Assembly: GCF_900156255.1 (NCBI RefSeq) | Contig: NZ_FTMK01000009.1 | Location: 61,587-125,586, forward strand | Length of the DNA stretch: 64,000 nt | Source of the DNA: Paracoccus thiocyanatus | GTDB lineage: Bacteria > Pseudomonadota > Alphaproteobacteria > Rhodobacterales > Rhodobacteraceae | Reading direction: 5' to 3' | In this document: positions 1 through 9,659 of the stretch, one piece after another | How the letters are laid out: each line of letters starts with the position of its first letter | Numbering within the stretch: the stretch's first letter is position 1 | The notes under the pieces: model-generated | What the model was told of the DNA's origin: nothing | Seen by the model: only the letters and a program-made list of their open reading frames with translations | Databases searched by the model: none | Program-made: the position numbers and the translations under genes

Positions 1-158
1 CCGGCGATCTCTGCGGCCTCTTCGGCCGCGGCACGCGCCTGGGCGCCGGCGCAAAGCACCGTGACATCGCCCAAGGCGCCGACCGCGCCCACCGCCTTGG
101 CGGTCGCATCGCGGTTCAGCGTGCCATTCGTGACTTCTCCAAGCAGCAGAACCGCCAT
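1..158 (-). CDS. etfA: Electron transfer flavoprotein alpha subunit, N-terminal part (runs off the window)
   Basis: Only the first 52 codons are present; the gene continues past the left edge. The visible start [23 protein letters not shown] is the usual ETF-alpha N-terminus. ETF-alpha/beta binds FAD and AMP and passes electrons from acyl-CoA and other dehydrogenases to ETF-ubiquinone oxidoreductase. The ATG overlaps the etfB stop by one base (TGATG), so the two subunits are translationally coupled in the order etfB-etfA. Confidence 0.93.
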   Translation of the reverse strand, partial: MAVLLLGEVTNGTLNRDATAKAVGAVGALGDVTVLCAGAQARAAAEEAAEIA

Positions 159-916
159 CAGATCACCCCCGCTTCTTTCAGTTTCGACACCAGCTCGTCC
201 ACCGAGCCCAGCTTGATGCCGGCCTTGCGCCCCTCGGGCTCGCGCACCGAGACGACTTCCAGCCGCGGCGAGACGTCGACGCCGTAATCGGCCGCCGTCT
301 TTTCCTCCAAGGGCTTTTTCTTGGCCTTCATGATGTTGGGAAGGCTGGCATAGCGCGGCTCGTTCAGCCGCAGGTCGGCGGTGACGACCGCCGGCAGGCC
401 GACTTCGATGGTCTGGAGGCCGCCATCGACCTCGCGGGTGACGCGGGCCTTGCCGCCGTCGAGTTCCAGCTTGCTGGCAAAGGTCGCCTGGCCCCAGCCC
501 AGGATCGCCGCCAGCATCTGGCCGGTGGCGTTCATGTCGTTGTCGATGGCCTGCTTGCCGGCGATGATCAGTTCGGCGCCCTGTTCCTGGGCCACCGCGG
601 CGAGGATCTTCGCCACCGCCAGCGGCTCGATGTCCTGGTGCACGTCATCGGCGGCGACGACCAGGATCGCCCGGTCGGCGCCCATGGCGAGCGCGGTGCG
701 CAGCGTCTCGGCCGCCTGACGCACGCCGATCGAGACGGCGATGACCTCCTCGGCCTTGCCGGCTTCCTTCTGCCGGATCGCCTCTTCCACCGCGATCTCG
801 TCGAACGGGTTCATCGACATCTTCACATTCGCAAGATCGACGCCCGAGCCGTCAGCCTTGACGCGGGCCTTCACGTTGTAGTCGATCACCCGCTTCACGG
901 GCACGAGGATCTTCAT
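158..916 (-). CDS. etfB: Electron transfer flavoprotein beta subunit
   Basis: 252 residues, the usual length for ETF-beta. It starts [14 protein letters not shown] and carries the ETF-beta signature near residues 120-134 ([15 protein letters not shown]) and the [12 protein letters not shown] segment at 42-53. It binds AMP and forms the soluble ETF heterodimer with EtfA, feeding beta-oxidation and amino-acid catabolism electrons into the quinone pool. It is the first gene of an etfBA operon. The upstream gap to the next gene (917-1036) is 120 bp and must hold the promoter; no clear box was recognised there. Confidence 0.97.
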   Translation of the reverse strand: MKILVPVKRVIDYNVKARVKADGSGVDLANVKMSMNPFDEIAVEEAIRQKEAGKAEEVIAVSIGVRQAAETLRTALAMGADRAILVVAADDVHQDIEPLAVAKILAAVAQEQGAELIIAGKQAIDNDMNATGQMLAAILGWGQATFASKLELDGGKARVTREVDGGLQTIEVGLPAVVTADLRLNEPRYASLPNIMKAKKKPLEEKTAADYGVDVSPRLEVVSVREPEGRKAGIKLGSVDELVSKLKEAGVI

Positions 917-1036
917 CAGCCTTTCCCCTTTGATTGCGTCATCTGTTCGGAGGGTGTGTTAGCGGGCCATCGGCGGCAATGACAGGGAAAAAACGACCGC
1001 AACTTGTCGCAACCCCGGCATTCCAACATGTTGCCG

Positions 1037-1609
1037 CTAACGGCTGGCCCCCGGCACCCACAGGATATCCTGCGCGCCGTTTTCATTGGCGACGCGCCCG
1101 GCCACGAACAGCCAGTCCGACAGGCGGTTGAGATATTTCACCGCCGCGGGATTGGCATCCTCGGCCGCCGCCAGCGCCACGGCGGCGCGTTCGGCCCGGC
1201 GCGCCACGGTGCGCGACAGGTGCAGATGCGCCGCGAGCGCCGAACCGCCGGGCAGGATGAAGCTGCGCAGGGGCGACAGCGCGGCGTTCATCGCGTCGAT
1301 CTCGGATTCCAGCCGCTCGACCTGGGGCTCGATGATGCGCAGGACCGGATAGGGGGCCGCGGCATCCTCGTCCATCCGCGGGCGCGACAGGTCGGCGCCA
1401 AGATCGAAAAGGTCGTTCTGGATCACCGCGATGCGCGCCGCGATCTCGTCCGCGGCATGCAGGCGGGCCAGGCCCAGCGTGGCGTTCAATTCGTCCACGG
1501 TGCCGTAAGCCTTAACCCGCAGCGAATGCTTGGGCACCCGCTCGCCATTCGACAGCGCGGTTTCGCCCTTGTCGCCGGTGCGGGTGTAGATCTTGTTGAG
1601 GACGACCAT
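1037..1609 (-). CDS. Cob(I)alamin adenosyltransferase, PduO type
   Basis: 190 residues from MVVLNKIYTRTGDKG. The PduO-type motifs are all visible: TRTGDKGET near the start (ATP binding), PGGSALAAHLHLSRTVARRAER in the second half, and YLNRLSDWLFV near the C-terminus. The enzyme transfers the adenosyl group of ATP to cob(I)alamin to make coenzyme B12. An in-frame ATG six codons upstream exists, but the start at 1609 has AGGAG eight bases before it and is preferred. The gene overlaps the end of the HIG1-like gene upstream. A second, unrelated adenosyltransferase (CobO) lies at 19.7 kb, so this one probably serves salvage or repair of adenosylcobalamin. Confidence 0.93.
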   Translation of the reverse strand: MVVLNKIYTRTGDKGETALSNGERVPKHSLRVKAYGTVDELNATLGLARLHAADEIAARIAVIQNDLFDLGADLSRPRMDEDAAAPYPVLRIIEPQVERLESEIDAMNAALSPLRSFILPGGSALAAHLHLSRTVARRAERAAVALAAAEDANPAAVKYLNRLSDWLFVAGRVANENGAQDILWVPGASR

Positions 1610-1611
1610 GG

Positions 1612-1809
1612 CTAGCTCCTGAACCACAGATAAAGCAGGAAGACCGCGATGGCCACGGCCTGGGCGATGATGCGCCAGCGCATCATGCGGTTGCCGTGCT
1701 TGCGGTTGAATTCGCCGCCGCGCGCGAAGCCGCCGATGCCGGTGGCCAGGATCACCACCACCGCAAGGCAGCAGATCGCGAGCAGATAGAAAAGCGGTTC
1801 GTCATGCAT
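1612..1809 (-). CDS. Small twin-transmembrane protein, HIG1-domain-like
   Basis: 65 residues with two hydrophobic segments (about 5-27 and 46-63) separated by a basic loop. The loop sequence GGEFNRKHGNRMMRWRIIAQ resembles the conserved core of HIG1-domain proteins, which in mitochondria associate with cytochrome oxidase and which recur as small twin-TM proteins in Rhodobacterales. The function here is not known. The stop codon lies just ahead of the adenosyltransferase start, so the two are co-transcribed, and this is probably positional rather than functional. Confidence 0.85.
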   Translation of the reverse strand: MHDEPLFYLLAICCLAVVVILATGIGGFARGGEFNRKHGNRMMRWRIIAQAVAIAVFLLYLWFRS

Positions 1810-1833
1810 GGGCGGGCCCTTTCGGCGCGAAGC

Positions 1834-2652
1834 CTAGCTGCGGCGCGCGAACCAGTCCAGTGCGCGCGTGGAAAGAAACCGCCGCCCGATGCCCGAGACA
1901 TGGGTCGGCGTGGTGACGTAATAGCGCGGCCGCGGCCGCGGGCTTTCCAGCGCCTGGGCGATGCGGGCGCTGACCGCCGCGGGCGGCAGTTCGAAGCGGT
2001 CCTTTTTCGCGGCAGGCTCGTAGAGGCGTTTGAGCAGCGTGCGGCGGTATTGCTCGGCCCGCGGGCTGGAGCGCCAGTCGATCCAGGCCTCGAAATGCGA
2101 GATCGAGTTCTGGCGGATCTTCGTGCCGATGGGGCCGGGCTCGATCAGGATGAAGCGCACCCCGGTATCGGCCATCTCGACGCGCAGCACGTCGGTCAGC
2201 CCTTCCAGCGCGAATTTCGTCGCCACATAGGCACCGCGCCAGGGGATGCCGACCAGGCCCAGGACCGAGCTGATGTTCACCACCCGCCCGCCATGCGCAC
2301 GGAAATGCGGCAGCAGCCGGCGGGTCAGGTCATGGGTGCCGAAGAGATTGGCCTCGAAGATCGCGCGCAATGCGCCGCGCGGCAGGTCCTCGGCCGCGCC
2401 GGGGATGGCGAAGGCGGCGTTGTTGACCAGCGCGTCGATGCGCCCCAGCGCCAGCGCCGATTCGGCGCAGCGGGCGACGCTGTCTTCGCAGCCCAGTTCC
2501 AGGGGCAGGGTGTCGAAGCCTTCGGCGCGGCGGGCCTCGATATCCGCGGGCTTGCGGCAGGTGGCAATGACGCGCCAGCCGCGCGTGCGCATGTGCCGCG
2601 CCGCGTCCAGCCCGATGCCTGACGAACAGCCGGTGATCAGAACGGTCTTCAT
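1834..2652 (-). CDS. SDR-family NAD(P)-dependent oxidoreductase
   Basis: 272 residues, classical short-chain dehydrogenase length. The nucleotide-binding motif TGCSSGIG is at residues 7-14, the NNAA motif follows near 85, and the active-site Ser (NISSVLG) and Tyr/Lys (YVATK) lie in the expected order in the middle of the protein. The substrate cannot be deduced. It is separated from the HIG1-like gene by 24 bp and probably shares a transcript. It faces away from parC, whose start is about 100 bp to the right. Confidence 0.92.
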   Translation of the reverse strand: MKTVLITGCSSGIGLDAARHMRTRGWRVIATCRKPADIEARRAEGFDTLPLELGCEDSVARCAESALALGRIDALVNNAAFAIPGAAEDLPRGALRAIFEANLFGTHDLTRRLLPHFRAHGGRVVNISSVLGLVGIPWRGAYVATKFALEGLTDVLRVEMADTGVRFILIEPGPIGTKIRQNSISHFEAWIDWRSSPRAEQYRRTLLKRLYEPAAKKDRFELPPAAVSARIAQALESPRPRPRYYVTTPTHVSGIGRRFLSTRALDWFARRS

Positions 2653-2755
2653 GCGCGTCTCCTTGCCCAGACCGGGTTCTGGGGCATGGGCGGGGCTTGT
2701 GCAAGCCGCGCATTTCCGGCTGGACCGGCGGCGCGGCCGGGCCTATTCATCCGCC

Positions 2756-4999
2756 ATGTCCGACGACCCGAACACCCCAGATCCGACCCCGCCCGATCCG
2801 GGCCAGGGCCAGACCGCATCCGAGCCGCTGTCGCGCGCCATCGGCGAGCGTTACCTGACCTATGCGCTCAGCACCATCATGAACCGGGCGCTGCCGGACG
2901 CGCGCGACGGGCTGAAGCCGGTGCATCGGCGCATCCTTTACGCCATGCGCGAATTGCGGCTTAGCCCGACCGGCGCGTTCCGCAAATCGGCCAAGATCAG
3001 CGGCGACGTGATGGGCAACTATCACCCGCATGGCGACGCGGCGATCTATGACGCCATGGCGCGGCTGGCCCAGCCCTTTGCCATGCGCTATCCGCTGGTG
3101 GACGGGCAGGGCAACTTCGGCAATATCGACGGCGACAACCCCGCCGCCAGCCGCTATACCGAAGCCCGCCTGACCGCGGCCGCCGAGGCGCTGATGGAGG
3201 GGCTGGCCGAGAACGCGGTCGATTTCCGCCCGAACTATGACGGCACGCTGGAAGAGCCCATCGTGCTGCCCGCCGCCTTTCCGAACCTGCTGTGCAACGG
3301 TGCCAGCGGCATCGCGGTCGGCATGGCGACCAACGTGCCGCCGCATAACCTGCACGAGGTGATCGACGCCTGCCTGCATCTGATCAAGGCGCCGGATGCG
3401 CGCGACGAGACGCTGGTTTCCATCATCCCCGGCCCCGATTTCCCGACCGGCGGCGTGCTGGTCGAATCGCGCGAAACCATCGCCGAGGCTTATCGGACCG
3501 GCCGCGGCAGCCTGCGGCTGCGGGCGCGCTGGTCGGTCGAGGATCTGGGCCGCGGCCAGTGGCAGGTCGTCGTCACCGAGATCCCCTATCAGGTGCAGAA
3601 ATCCAAGCTGATCGAGCGGCTGGCCGAGGTGATCCAGCTCAAGAAGGTGCCGATCCTGGCCGATGTGCGCGACGAATCGGCCGAGGACATCCGCATCGTG
3701 CTGGAACCCCGCACCCGCGCCGTGGACCCCGAGCAACTGATGGCGGCGCTGTTCCGCGTCAGCGACCTTGAGGTGCGATTCGGCCTGAACATGAACGTGC
3801 TGATCGACGGCCGCGTGCCCAAGGTCTGCTCGCTGAAAGAGGTGCTGCGCGCCTTTCTCGACCACCGGCGCGAGGTGCTGGTGCGACGCTCGAACCACCG
3901 GCTGGACAAGATCGCGGCGCGGCTGGAGGTGCTGGAGGGCTATATGATCGCCTTCCTGAACCTGGACCGGGTGATCGAGATCATCCGCCACGAGGACGAC
4001 CCCAAGGCGGTGATGATGGCCGAGTTCGGGCTGTCCGAGGTGCAGGTCGAGGCGATCCTGAACATGCGCCTGCGGGCGCTGCGCCGGCTTGAGGAAATCG
4101 AGCTGCGCGCCGAACACGAGACCCTGACCCGCGAACGCGAGGGCCTGGCGGCCATGCTGGCCGACGAAGGCGCGCAATGGGCGAAGATCGCCGAGGAACT
4201 GCGCGAGACGCGGACGAAATTCGGCAAATCCGCCCCCGGCGGCCTGCGCCGCACCGAGATCGGCGAGGCCGGCGAGGTGGCCGAGATCGACATGGACGCC
4301 ATGATCGAGCGCGAGCCGATCACCGTCATCCTGTCGAAGATGGGCTGGATCCGCGCCATGAAGGGCCACCAGCCCCTGGATGCCGAGGTCAAGTTCAAGG
4401 ATGGCGACGGCCCCTTCATGGCGATCCATGCCGAGACCACCGACAAGCTGATGGTCTTTGCCGCCAATGGCCGCTTCTATACCCTGCCGGCGAACAACCT
4501 GCCCGGCGGGCGCGGCATGGGAGAGCCGTTGCGGCTGATGATCGACCTGCCCAACGATGCCGCGGTGATCGACCTCTTTCCCTGGCGCGAGGGCGAACGC
4601 TACCTGCTCGCCTCGAAGGCCGGGGACGGGTTCATCGTGGCGGCTGCCGACATGCAGGCGCAGACCCGCGCCGGCAAGCAGGTGCTGAACGGCGAGGCGT
4701 TGCTGTGCCGCCGCGTGACCGGCGACCATGTCGCGGTGGTGGGCCAGAACCGCAAGCTGCTGGTGTTCCCGCTTTCCGAATTGCCGGAAATGGCCCGCGG
4801 CAAGGGCGTGCGCTTGCAGAAATACAAGGATGGCGGGTTGTCGGACGCGATCTGCATCACCCTGGCCGAGGGGCTGCGCTGGCAGGAAACCGGCGGCCGG
4901 ACGCGCAGCGAACCGGACCTGTCCGAATGGCTCGGCAAGCGGGCAAGTGCAGGCTATATGGCGCCGCGCGGCTTTCCGCGCGACAACAGGTTCAACTAA
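2756..4999 (+). CDS. parC: DNA topoisomerase IV subunit A
   Basis: 747 residues from [17 protein letters not shown]. It is the DNA breakage-reunion subunit that decatenates daughter chromosomes with ParE. The type IIA core is clear: [11 protein letters not shown] at 54-64, HPHGD at 90-94, and the catalytic Tyr134 in [10 protein letters not shown]. The sequence [15 protein letters not shown] and the short divergent C-terminal domain mark ParC rather than GyrA. The open frame extends 170 codons further upstream, but that part overlaps the divergent SDR gene and has no family similarity, so the ATG at 2756 is chosen. The position equivalent to E. coli Ser80 is Ala95. Confidence 0.96.
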   Translation: MSDDPNTPDPTPPDPGQGQTASEPLSRAIGERYLTYALSTIMNRALPDARDGLKPVHRRILYAMRELRLSPTGAFRKSAKISGDVMGNYHPHGDAAIYDAMARLAQPFAMRYPLVDGQGNFGNIDGDNPAASRYTEARLTAAAEALMEGLAENAVDFRPNYDGTLEEPIVLPAAFPNLLCNGASGIAVGMATNVPPHNLHEVIDACLHLIKAPDARDETLVSIIPGPDFPTGGVLVESRETIAEAYRTGRGSLRLRARWSVEDLGRGQWQVVVTEIPYQVQKSKLIERLAEVIQLKKVPILADVRDESAEDIRIVLEPRTRAVDPEQLMAALFRVSDLEVRFGLNMNVLIDGRVPKVCSLKEVLRAFLDHRREVLVRRSNHRLDKIAARLEVLEGYMIAFLNLDRVIEIIRHEDDPKAVMMAEFGLSEVQVEAILNMRLRALRRLEEIELRAEHETLTREREGLAAMLADEGAQWAKIAEELRETRTKFGKSAPGGLRRTEIGEAGEVAEIDMDAMIEREPITVILSKMGWIRAMKGHQPLDAEVKFKDGDGPFMAIHAETTDKLMVFAANGRFYTLPANNLPGGRGMGEPLRLMIDLPNDAAVIDLFPWREGERYLLASKAGDGFIVAAADMQAQTRAGKQVLNGEALLCRRVTGDHVAVVGQNRKLLVFPLSELPEMARGKGVRLQKYKDGGLSDAICITLAEGLRWQETGGRTRSEPDLSEWLGKRASAGYMAPRGFPRDNRFN

Positions 5000-5000
5000 G

Positions 5001-5026
5001 AAAGGGCGGGTCTGGTCCCGCCCTTT
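5001..5026. terminator. Bidirectional hairpin terminator between parC and the small exported-protein gene
   Basis: AAAGGGCGGG (5001-5010), a six-base loop, then CCCGCCCTTT (5017-5026): a perfect 10-bp stem with A and T runs at its ends. It sits one base after the parC stop and just ahead of the stop of the converging gene, so it can end transcripts from both sides. Confidence 0.85.
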
Positions 5027-5029
5027 ACG

Positions 5030-5185
5030 CTAGCTGTTCACGCTTGGCGCGGGCGCCGGGTTGTCGGTCGGCGTGGTCGCCGCCGTCTGGTCGCTGGACA
5101 CCTTGTTGTGGCCGGGGCAATCCGCAAGCGCGGGAATGGCCGCCATCGAAAGCGCCAGCGCAAGGGCGACGGTCTTGCTGATCAT
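5030..5185 (-). CDS. Small exported protein of unknown function
   Basis: 51 residues from MISKTVALALALSMA. The first 20 residues are a textbook signal peptide ending AIPALA, followed by a short mature part (DCPGHNKVSSDQ, then a Thr/Pro/Ala-rich tail). AAGGAG lies six bases before this ATG; another ATG stands directly before it. Longer versions of the frame add a segment without similarity to anything recognised. It converges on parC and shares the hairpin terminator. No function can be assigned. Confidence 0.7.
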   Translation of the reverse strand: MISKTVALALALSMAAIPALADCPGHNKVSSDQTAATTPTDNPAPAPSVNS

Positions 5186-5284
5186 CATCGTCTCCTTCCT
5201 GCGGTTGGGCATGCCGGACGGGCAGGATGCCGGCCCGGCATGGGCCAGCGTGACACGCGCAGACGATTCGATCAATTCCGCCGG

Positions 5285-5866
5285 CTATTCCTCGCGCACC
5301 TGTTTGCGGCCGGTGATCATCGGCCGGACCAGATCCTCGCGCTTCCAGAAGCGATAGAACAGGATCACCGCGACATGCAGCAGCACCAGGATCAGGATCA
5401 GCGTGGCGCCCAGATTGTGCCAGCCCACCGCCTTGGACCGGGTGGCGCCGCTGACATAGGATGCCAGCGGCCCGACATTGATATAATCGTCGGGGTCCGA
5501 AATCAGCCCGGTCGTCACCTGCGCCGCCAGAACCGCCAGCATCGCGATCACCGACAGCGCGCCCATCGGGTTATGGCCGGGCCAATAGCTGGGCTCGCGC
5601 AGGAACATGCCGCGCATATAGCCGGCGATGGCGCCGGGGCCGCGGATGAAATGCGAAAACCGCGCCGGGGCGGGGCCGAAAAACCCCCAGACCAGGCGAA
5701 AGCCCAGCAGGCCCGCCACGACATAGCCGCACCAGAAATGCAGCGTCATCTTGGCGGGGCCGAACTGGCCCAGGCCCCAGGCCGCGATCACGAAAAAGGC
5801 CAGCAGCCAGTGGAACGCGCGCAGCAGCGGATCCCACAGCCGGACCTCGCGCACCGGGCCGCGCAT
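5285..5866 (-). CDS. Cytochrome b561-type membrane cytochrome
   Basis: 193 residues from MRGPVREVRLWDPLLRAFHW. The family's features are visible: the VRLWDPLLRAFHWLLA first helix with its heme-ligand His, HFWCGYVVAGLLGFRLVWGFFG, and a later helix with WHNLGATLILILVLLHV bearing the other ligands; four membrane helices are expected. Proteins of this type (Ni/Fe-hydrogenase cytochrome b-like) pass electrons between quinol and periplasmic c-type cytochromes. The start codon overlaps the stop of the cytochrome c-prime gene by one base, so the soluble cytochrome is probably its partner. Confidence 0.93.
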   Translation of the reverse strand: MRGPVREVRLWDPLLRAFHWLLAFFVIAAWGLGQFGPAKMTLHFWCGYVVAGLLGFRLVWGFFGPAPARFSHFIRGPGAIAGYMRGMFLREPSYWPGHNPMGALSVIAMLAVLAAQVTTGLISDPDDYINVGPLASYVSGATRSKAVGWHNLGATLILILVLLHVAVILFYRFWKREDLVRPMITGRKQVREE

Positions 5867-6324
5867 CAGCTTTTTTCGCGATAGTCGTCGTGGCACGCCT
5901 TGCAGGCGCCGCCCAGCTTCTGCACCGCCGGACCGACATTCTCGGCCCCGCCCTTGACCGCATCCGGGGCATCGGCCGCCGCCTGGCGCAGCCCGTCGAA
6001 CTTGGCGGCGAAATCGTCGGGATCGGACCAGATGGCGGGCCGGGCGGCGCTGTCCTGGGCATCGGCCGAACTGCTGCCTTCGATGAACAGCGACGGCAGG
6101 TCATAGCGGGTCAGCGCCTCGATATTGGCGGCGGCGCGGCTGGCGGTCGCCTCGTCATAGGCGACGTCGCCCTTGGCCATGCCCGAAAGCGTGCCCATGT
6201 TGATCGCCAGCATCTGGTAGAAACCGTGCCGCGCCTCGATCGCCTGCGCGACGGGGTCGTTGTCCTGGGCCAGGCTGGCCAGCGGAACCGCAGCAAGAGC
6301 GGCGGCAGTGAAGATCAGACGCAT
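5866..6324 (-). CDS. Cytochrome c-prime (class II c-type cytochrome)
   Basis: 152 residues from MRLIFTAAALAAVPLASLAQ, with a signal peptide cut after about residue 19. The single heme site CKACH is at residues 141-145 close to the C-terminus, as in class II cytochromes, and the four-helix pattern includes the early RHGFYQMLAINMGTLSGMAKG segment. Cytochromes c-prime are periplasmic, often five-coordinate, and bind NO or CO, which would suit a denitrifier. It is translationally coupled to the b561 gene behind it. The 179 bp upstream contain a perfect inverted repeat listed separately. Confidence 0.94.
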   Translation of the reverse strand: MRLIFTAAALAAVPLASLAQDNDPVAQAIEARHGFYQMLAINMGTLSGMAKGDVAYDEATASRAAANIEALTRYDLPSLFIEGSSSADAQDSAARPAIWSDPDDFAAKFDGLRQAAADAPDAVKGGAENVGPAVQKLGGACKACHDDYREKS

Positions 6325-6417
6325 GTCGTCGTTCCTTTCGTGGCATAGGGCTGCAATCGGGTTCGCGCCGGGCCAGATTTGCACAGCCGGTTCCGGCTGC
6401 CAACGCATCCGCGATGC

Positions 6418-6433
6418 CGTTTTCGTGAAAACG
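6418..6433. promoter_or_regulatory. Perfect inverted repeat between cobF and the cytochrome c-prime gene
   Basis: CGTTTTC-GT-GAAAACG, seven-base arms with a two-base spacer, 94 bp before the cytochrome c-prime start and 70 bp after the cobF stop. There is no T-run after it on the minus strand, which argues against a simple terminator; a dimeric regulator's operator is an alternative. No known regulator was matched. Confidence 0.35.
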
Positions 6434-6503
6434 CCCCGATTGTCATGGATTTTCAGCGCGGATCGGCCGGGATTGACCTCGGCCTTAGCGCCCCGCGGCA
6501 GGG

Positions 6504-7256
6504 TCAGCGTGACCGGCATCGGTCCAGCAGATAGACGTCCATGATCCAGCCATGTTCGGCCCGCGCGCGGGCGCGGGCGTCCAGGATGCGGCCCGCGACC
6601 TGGGGCAGCGGCCCGGCAACCAGGATCTGCTGGGGCATGCCCAGGAACGCGCCCCACCAGATATGCAGCCCCTCCTGTGCGTCGAGGCTTTGGAACGAGC
6701 ATTCGCCGTCCAGCATCACGACCAGCCGGTCCACGCCCTGGGGCCAGCCATGGTCGCGGATCTGCCGGCCGGTGGTGATCAGCACCGGCGCCGCCACCGC
6801 GTTCAGCGGCATGGCATGGGCGGCGCATAGGGCCTGGATCGCGGTGATGCCGGGGATCACCCGCAGGCTCAGCGGCAGGCGCCGCGCCACCCGTTCCGCG
6901 ATGCGCAGCGTGCTGTCGTAAAGCGAGGGGTCGCCCCAGACCAGCAGCGCCGGGCGGATGGCGCCATGGGCGCGGATCACCTGTTCCCAGCGCGCGGCGA
7001 TGGCGTCGTGCCAGGCCGCGACGCCCTGCCGGTAGCCGTCCGAGATGTCGCGCGCGGGCATGTCGAAGACGGCCAGCGGCGGCGGGCTGACCAGCACCTG
7101 CCGGCAAAGCGCGCGGCGCAGATCGGCCAGGTCGGCCTTGTCCCCGCCCTTGGCGGGGATCAGGATCAGGTCGGCATCGGCCATCGCGGCGATAGCCTCG
7201 CGCGTCAGGTGGCCGGGGCTGCCGGTGCCGATGCCGATCAGCGCAAGCGCGATCAT
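6504..7256 (-). CDS. cobF: Precorrin-6A synthase (deacetylating)
   Basis: 250 residues, the usual length for CobF. It methylates C1 of precorrin-5 with loss of the acetyl group as acetate, giving precorrin-6A in the aerobic cobalamin route. The tetrapyrrole-methylase features are present: GIGTGSPGHLTREAI near the start, LLVWGDPSLYDST in the middle and VIPGITAIQALCA after it. Its ATG overlaps the cobB stop (ATGA). It is the last gene of the leftward cob operon. Confidence 0.95.
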   Translation of the reverse strand: MIALALIGIGTGSPGHLTREAIAAMADADLILIPAKGGDKADLADLRRALCRQVLVSPPPLAVFDMPARDISDGYRQGVAAWHDAIAARWEQVIRAHGAIRPALLVWGDPSLYDSTLRIAERVARRLPLSLRVIPGITAIQALCAAHAMPLNAVAAPVLITTGRQIRDHGWPQGVDRLVVMLDGECSFQSLDAQEGLHIWWGAFLGMPQQILVAGPLPQVAGRILDARARARAEHGWIMDVYLLDRCRSR

Positions 7257-8542
7257 GGCGCCGCCCCGATCAGGTGGAAGAAGCTGCCGGTGGCATGGCC
7301 GCGGTGCGAGCCGGTTTCGGTCACCGCATCGCCATTGGCGTCGGTGACGCGGGCCAGGGCTGCGTCGGGCTGGGCCAGGATGGTGGCATAGTGGAACTCG
7401 TGCCCGGCCAGCGGCTGCGCATAAAGCCCGGCCAGCGGCTCGGCCCGGCGATAGCCCAGGTGCATCCGGCGCCGCGCATAGCTGGTCTCAAGCCCCAGCA
7501 GCCCGGCCATTTCGTGGCGGCTGCCCTGGGCATCGACCAGCCCGGCGCCCATCGCCATGTAGCCACCGCATTCGCCATGCACCGGCCGCGTCAGGGCAAA
7601 GCGGCGCAGCCCGTCGCGGAAACGGCCGGCCGCGGCCAGCCGGCCTGCGTGCAGTTCGGGATAGCCGCCGGGCAGCCAGCAGGCCCCGGCGCTGTCCTCC
7701 GGCGCCTGGTCGGCCAGCGGCGAAAACGGCAGGATCGTCGCCCCCGCTGCCCGCCAGCCGGCAATGAGATGCGGATAGACGAATGAAAACGCATCGTCCT
7801 GTGCCAGCGCGATGCGTTCGGCCGGCGGCGGCAGCGGGCGGAAAGCCTCGGCCGCGATCCCGCCCGCGGCGGCGGCGATGATGGCATCCAGGTCCAGGTG
7901 CCGCGCCGCCGCCGCGCCCGCGGCTTCCAGCAGCGCCTCCAGCGCGGCATGTTCCTGTGCCTGCACCAGGCCCAGATGCCGCTCGGGCAGCTCGATCCCG
8001 GCCTCGCGCGGCAGCACGCCCAGGACGGGGATGGCCAGCGCGTCCAGCGCGTGGCGCATCAAGGCTTCGTGGCGGGGCGAGGCGACGCGGTTCAGCACCA
8101 CCCCCGCCAGGGCCACGTCGCGGCGCATCTCGCGAAACCCCAGCGCCACGGCGCCGGCGGATTGCGCCTGCCCCTTGCAATCCAGGACCAGCAGCACCGG
8201 CCAGCCGGTCAGCGCGGCGATGTCGGCGCTGGCGCCGTTGCCGCAGCCGGCCGGCCGCGCCACGCCGTCGAACAGTCCCATCGAGCCCTCGGCAATCGCC
8301 AGGTCCGCACCGGCGCCCAAGCCGATCAGATGCGCGATCTGCGCCCGGCCCATGGCCCAGCTATCGAGGTTGTAGGATTCCCGCCCCGCCGCCCTGCGGT
8401 GAAAGGCCGGGTCGATATAGTCCGGCCCGCTTTTGAAGGGCTGCACCACCAAACCGCGCGCCCGCAAGGCCGCGATCAGCCCCAGCGTGACTGTGGTCTT
8501 GCCGGACCCCGAGGCGGGGGCGCTGACGACCAGCCCCTTCAT
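7253..8542 (-). CDS. cobB: Hydrogenobyrinic acid a,c-diamide synthase (glutamine-hydrolysing)
   Basis: 429 residues from [17 protein letters not shown]. It amidates the a and c side chains of hydrogenobyrinic acid using ATP and glutamine. The P-loop is at residues 8-17, [13 protein letters not shown] follows, and the class I glutamine amidotransferase nucleophile Cys is in [11 protein letters not shown] near residue 323. A longer open frame extends upstream inside cobM, but the start at 8542 gives the family N-terminus and an ATGA overlap with cobM. Confidence 0.96.
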   Translation of the reverse strand: MKGLVVSAPASGSGKTTVTLGLIAALRARGLVVQPFKSGPDYIDPAFHRRAAGRESYNLDSWAMGRAQIAHLIGLGAGADLAIAEGSMGLFDGVARPAGCGNGASADIAALTGWPVLLVLDCKGQAQSAGAVALGFREMRRDVALAGVVLNRVASPRHEALMRHALDALAIPVLGVLPREAGIELPERHLGLVQAQEHAALEALLEAAGAAAARHLDLDAIIAAAAGGIAAEAFRPLPPPAERIALAQDDAFSFVYPHLIAGWRAAGATILPFSPLADQAPEDSAGACWLPGGYPELHAGRLAAAGRFRDGLRRFALTRPVHGECGGYMAMGAGLVDAQGSRHEMAGLLGLETSYARRRMHLGYRRAEPLAGLYAQPLAGHEFHYATILAQPDAALARVTDANGDAVTETGSHRGHATGSFFHLIGAAP

Positions 8543-9312
8543 TCGGGGAACCGCGGCGCGGTGCCCACGGGGCGGAAGCGGCGGTCGTAATCGCCGGCGT
8601 AAAGGCGACTTTCGTCGAAGCCCTCGGCCGCCAGCGCCGGGCCGACCAGGATCAGCGCCGTGCGCTCGCCCGCGCCGATGGCGGGGTCCAGCGTGGCCAG
8701 CGTGGCGCGAATGATGCGCTGGTCGGGCCAGCTGGCGCGGAACACCACCGCGACCGGGCAACCCTCGCCGTAATGCGGCACCAGTTCCGCCTGCACGCGG
8801 TCGAGCACATGCACCGACAGGTGGATGGCCAGCGTCGCGCCGGTGGCGGCGAAATTGGCCAGCGTCTCGCCCGCGGGCATGGCCGATGCGCGGCCCGAGG
8901 TCCGGGTCAGCACCACCGATTGCGCGACGCCGGGCAGGGTCAGTTCCGCACCCAGCGCCGCGGCGGCGGCGGCGAACGAGGGAACACCGGGGGTCACGTC
9001 ATAGGGGATGCCAAGGTCGCGCAGCCGCCGCAATTGTTCGCCCATGGCCGACCAGACCGACAGGTCGCCCGAATGCAGCCGCGCCACGTCCTGGCCGGCC
9101 TGATGCGCCTGGGCGATCTCGGCGATGATCTGGTTCAGGTCCAGGGGCGCGGTGTTCACGATCCGCGCACCGGGCGGGCAATGGCTCAGCAGCGCCTGCG
9201 GCACCAGCGAGCCGGCGTAAAGACAGACCGGGCAGGCGGCGATCAGGTCGCGGCCGCGCAGGGTGATAAGATCGGCCGCGCCGGGGCCGGCGCCGATGAA
9301 ATGGACGGTCAT
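8539..9312 (-). CDS. cobM: Precorrin-4 C11-methyltransferase
   Basis: 257 residues. It starts [20 protein letters not shown], the SAM-binding glycine-rich loop of the family, followed by the YAGSLVP and [15 protein letters not shown] motifs and [16 protein letters not shown]. It methylates C11 of precorrin-4 to give precorrin-5. It is coupled to cobE upstream and cobB downstream through four-base ATGA overlaps. Confidence 0.97.
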   Translation of the reverse strand: MTVHFIGAGPGAADLITLRGRDLIAACPVCLYAGSLVPQALLSHCPPGARIVNTAPLDLNQIIAEIAQAHQAGQDVARLHSGDLSVWSAMGEQLRRLRDLGIPYDVTPGVPSFAAAAAALGAELTLPGVAQSVVLTRTSGRASAMPAGETLANFAATGATLAIHLSVHVLDRVQAELVPHYGEGCPVAVVFRASWPDQRIIRATLATLDPAIGAGERTALILVGPALAAEGFDESRLYAGDYDRRFRPVGTAPRFPE

Positions 9313-9659
9313 GCGGGGTCTCCTTCTGCGACGGCGGCGGTGGCCATGCCGTCTTGCGATGTGACGCGCGGCGCGGTGATGCGCGCGCCGGGGCCAAGGG
9401 CGGCCAGGGCGGCGGCCTCGGCCAGCGAGCCGGTGCCAAGCCGCGCCAGGATGCGCGGCGATTGCGTGGGGGTGGCGATGCCGGCGACCTCGACCGCCAG
9501 CAGCGGCAGGCCGGTCCGCTCGGCCAGCGCCCGCATCACCGACGCATCCGCCTTGGCCGGGCTGGTCGCCAGCGCATCCGCCGCGCCGGCGCGGGCCAGC
9601 GCGTCGGCAAGCGAGGCAAGGCTTGCCGCCGGGCGAAAGCCGATGCCCGCGACCCTCAT
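9309..9659 (-). CDS. cobE: Cobalamin biosynthesis protein CobE (CobE/GbiG C-terminal family)
   Basis: 116 residues from [21 protein letters not shown]. The sequence matches the CobE/CbiG C-terminal domain: GIGFRPAAS at the start, [25 protein letters not shown] in the middle and [15 protein letters not shown] at the end. In the aerobic route CobE is required for efficient B12 synthesis but its exact reaction is not settled. A longer frame upstream overlaps cobL and is not used. ATGA overlaps join it to cobL and cobM. Confidence 0.93.
   Translation of the reverse strand: MRVAGIGFRPAASLASLADALARAGAADALATSPAKADASVMRALAERTGLPLLAVEVAGIATPTQSPRILARLGTGSLAEAAALAALGPGARITAPRVTSQDGMATAAVAEGDPA

Noticed and set aside
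2747..4729. Open frame of 660 codons antisense to parC
   Set aside because: Same cause: a mirror of parC codon bias, with no recognisable motif.
2756..4999. GyrA instead of ParC
   Set aside because: Shorter length, [29 protein letters not shown] and a short C-terminal domain fit ParC better.
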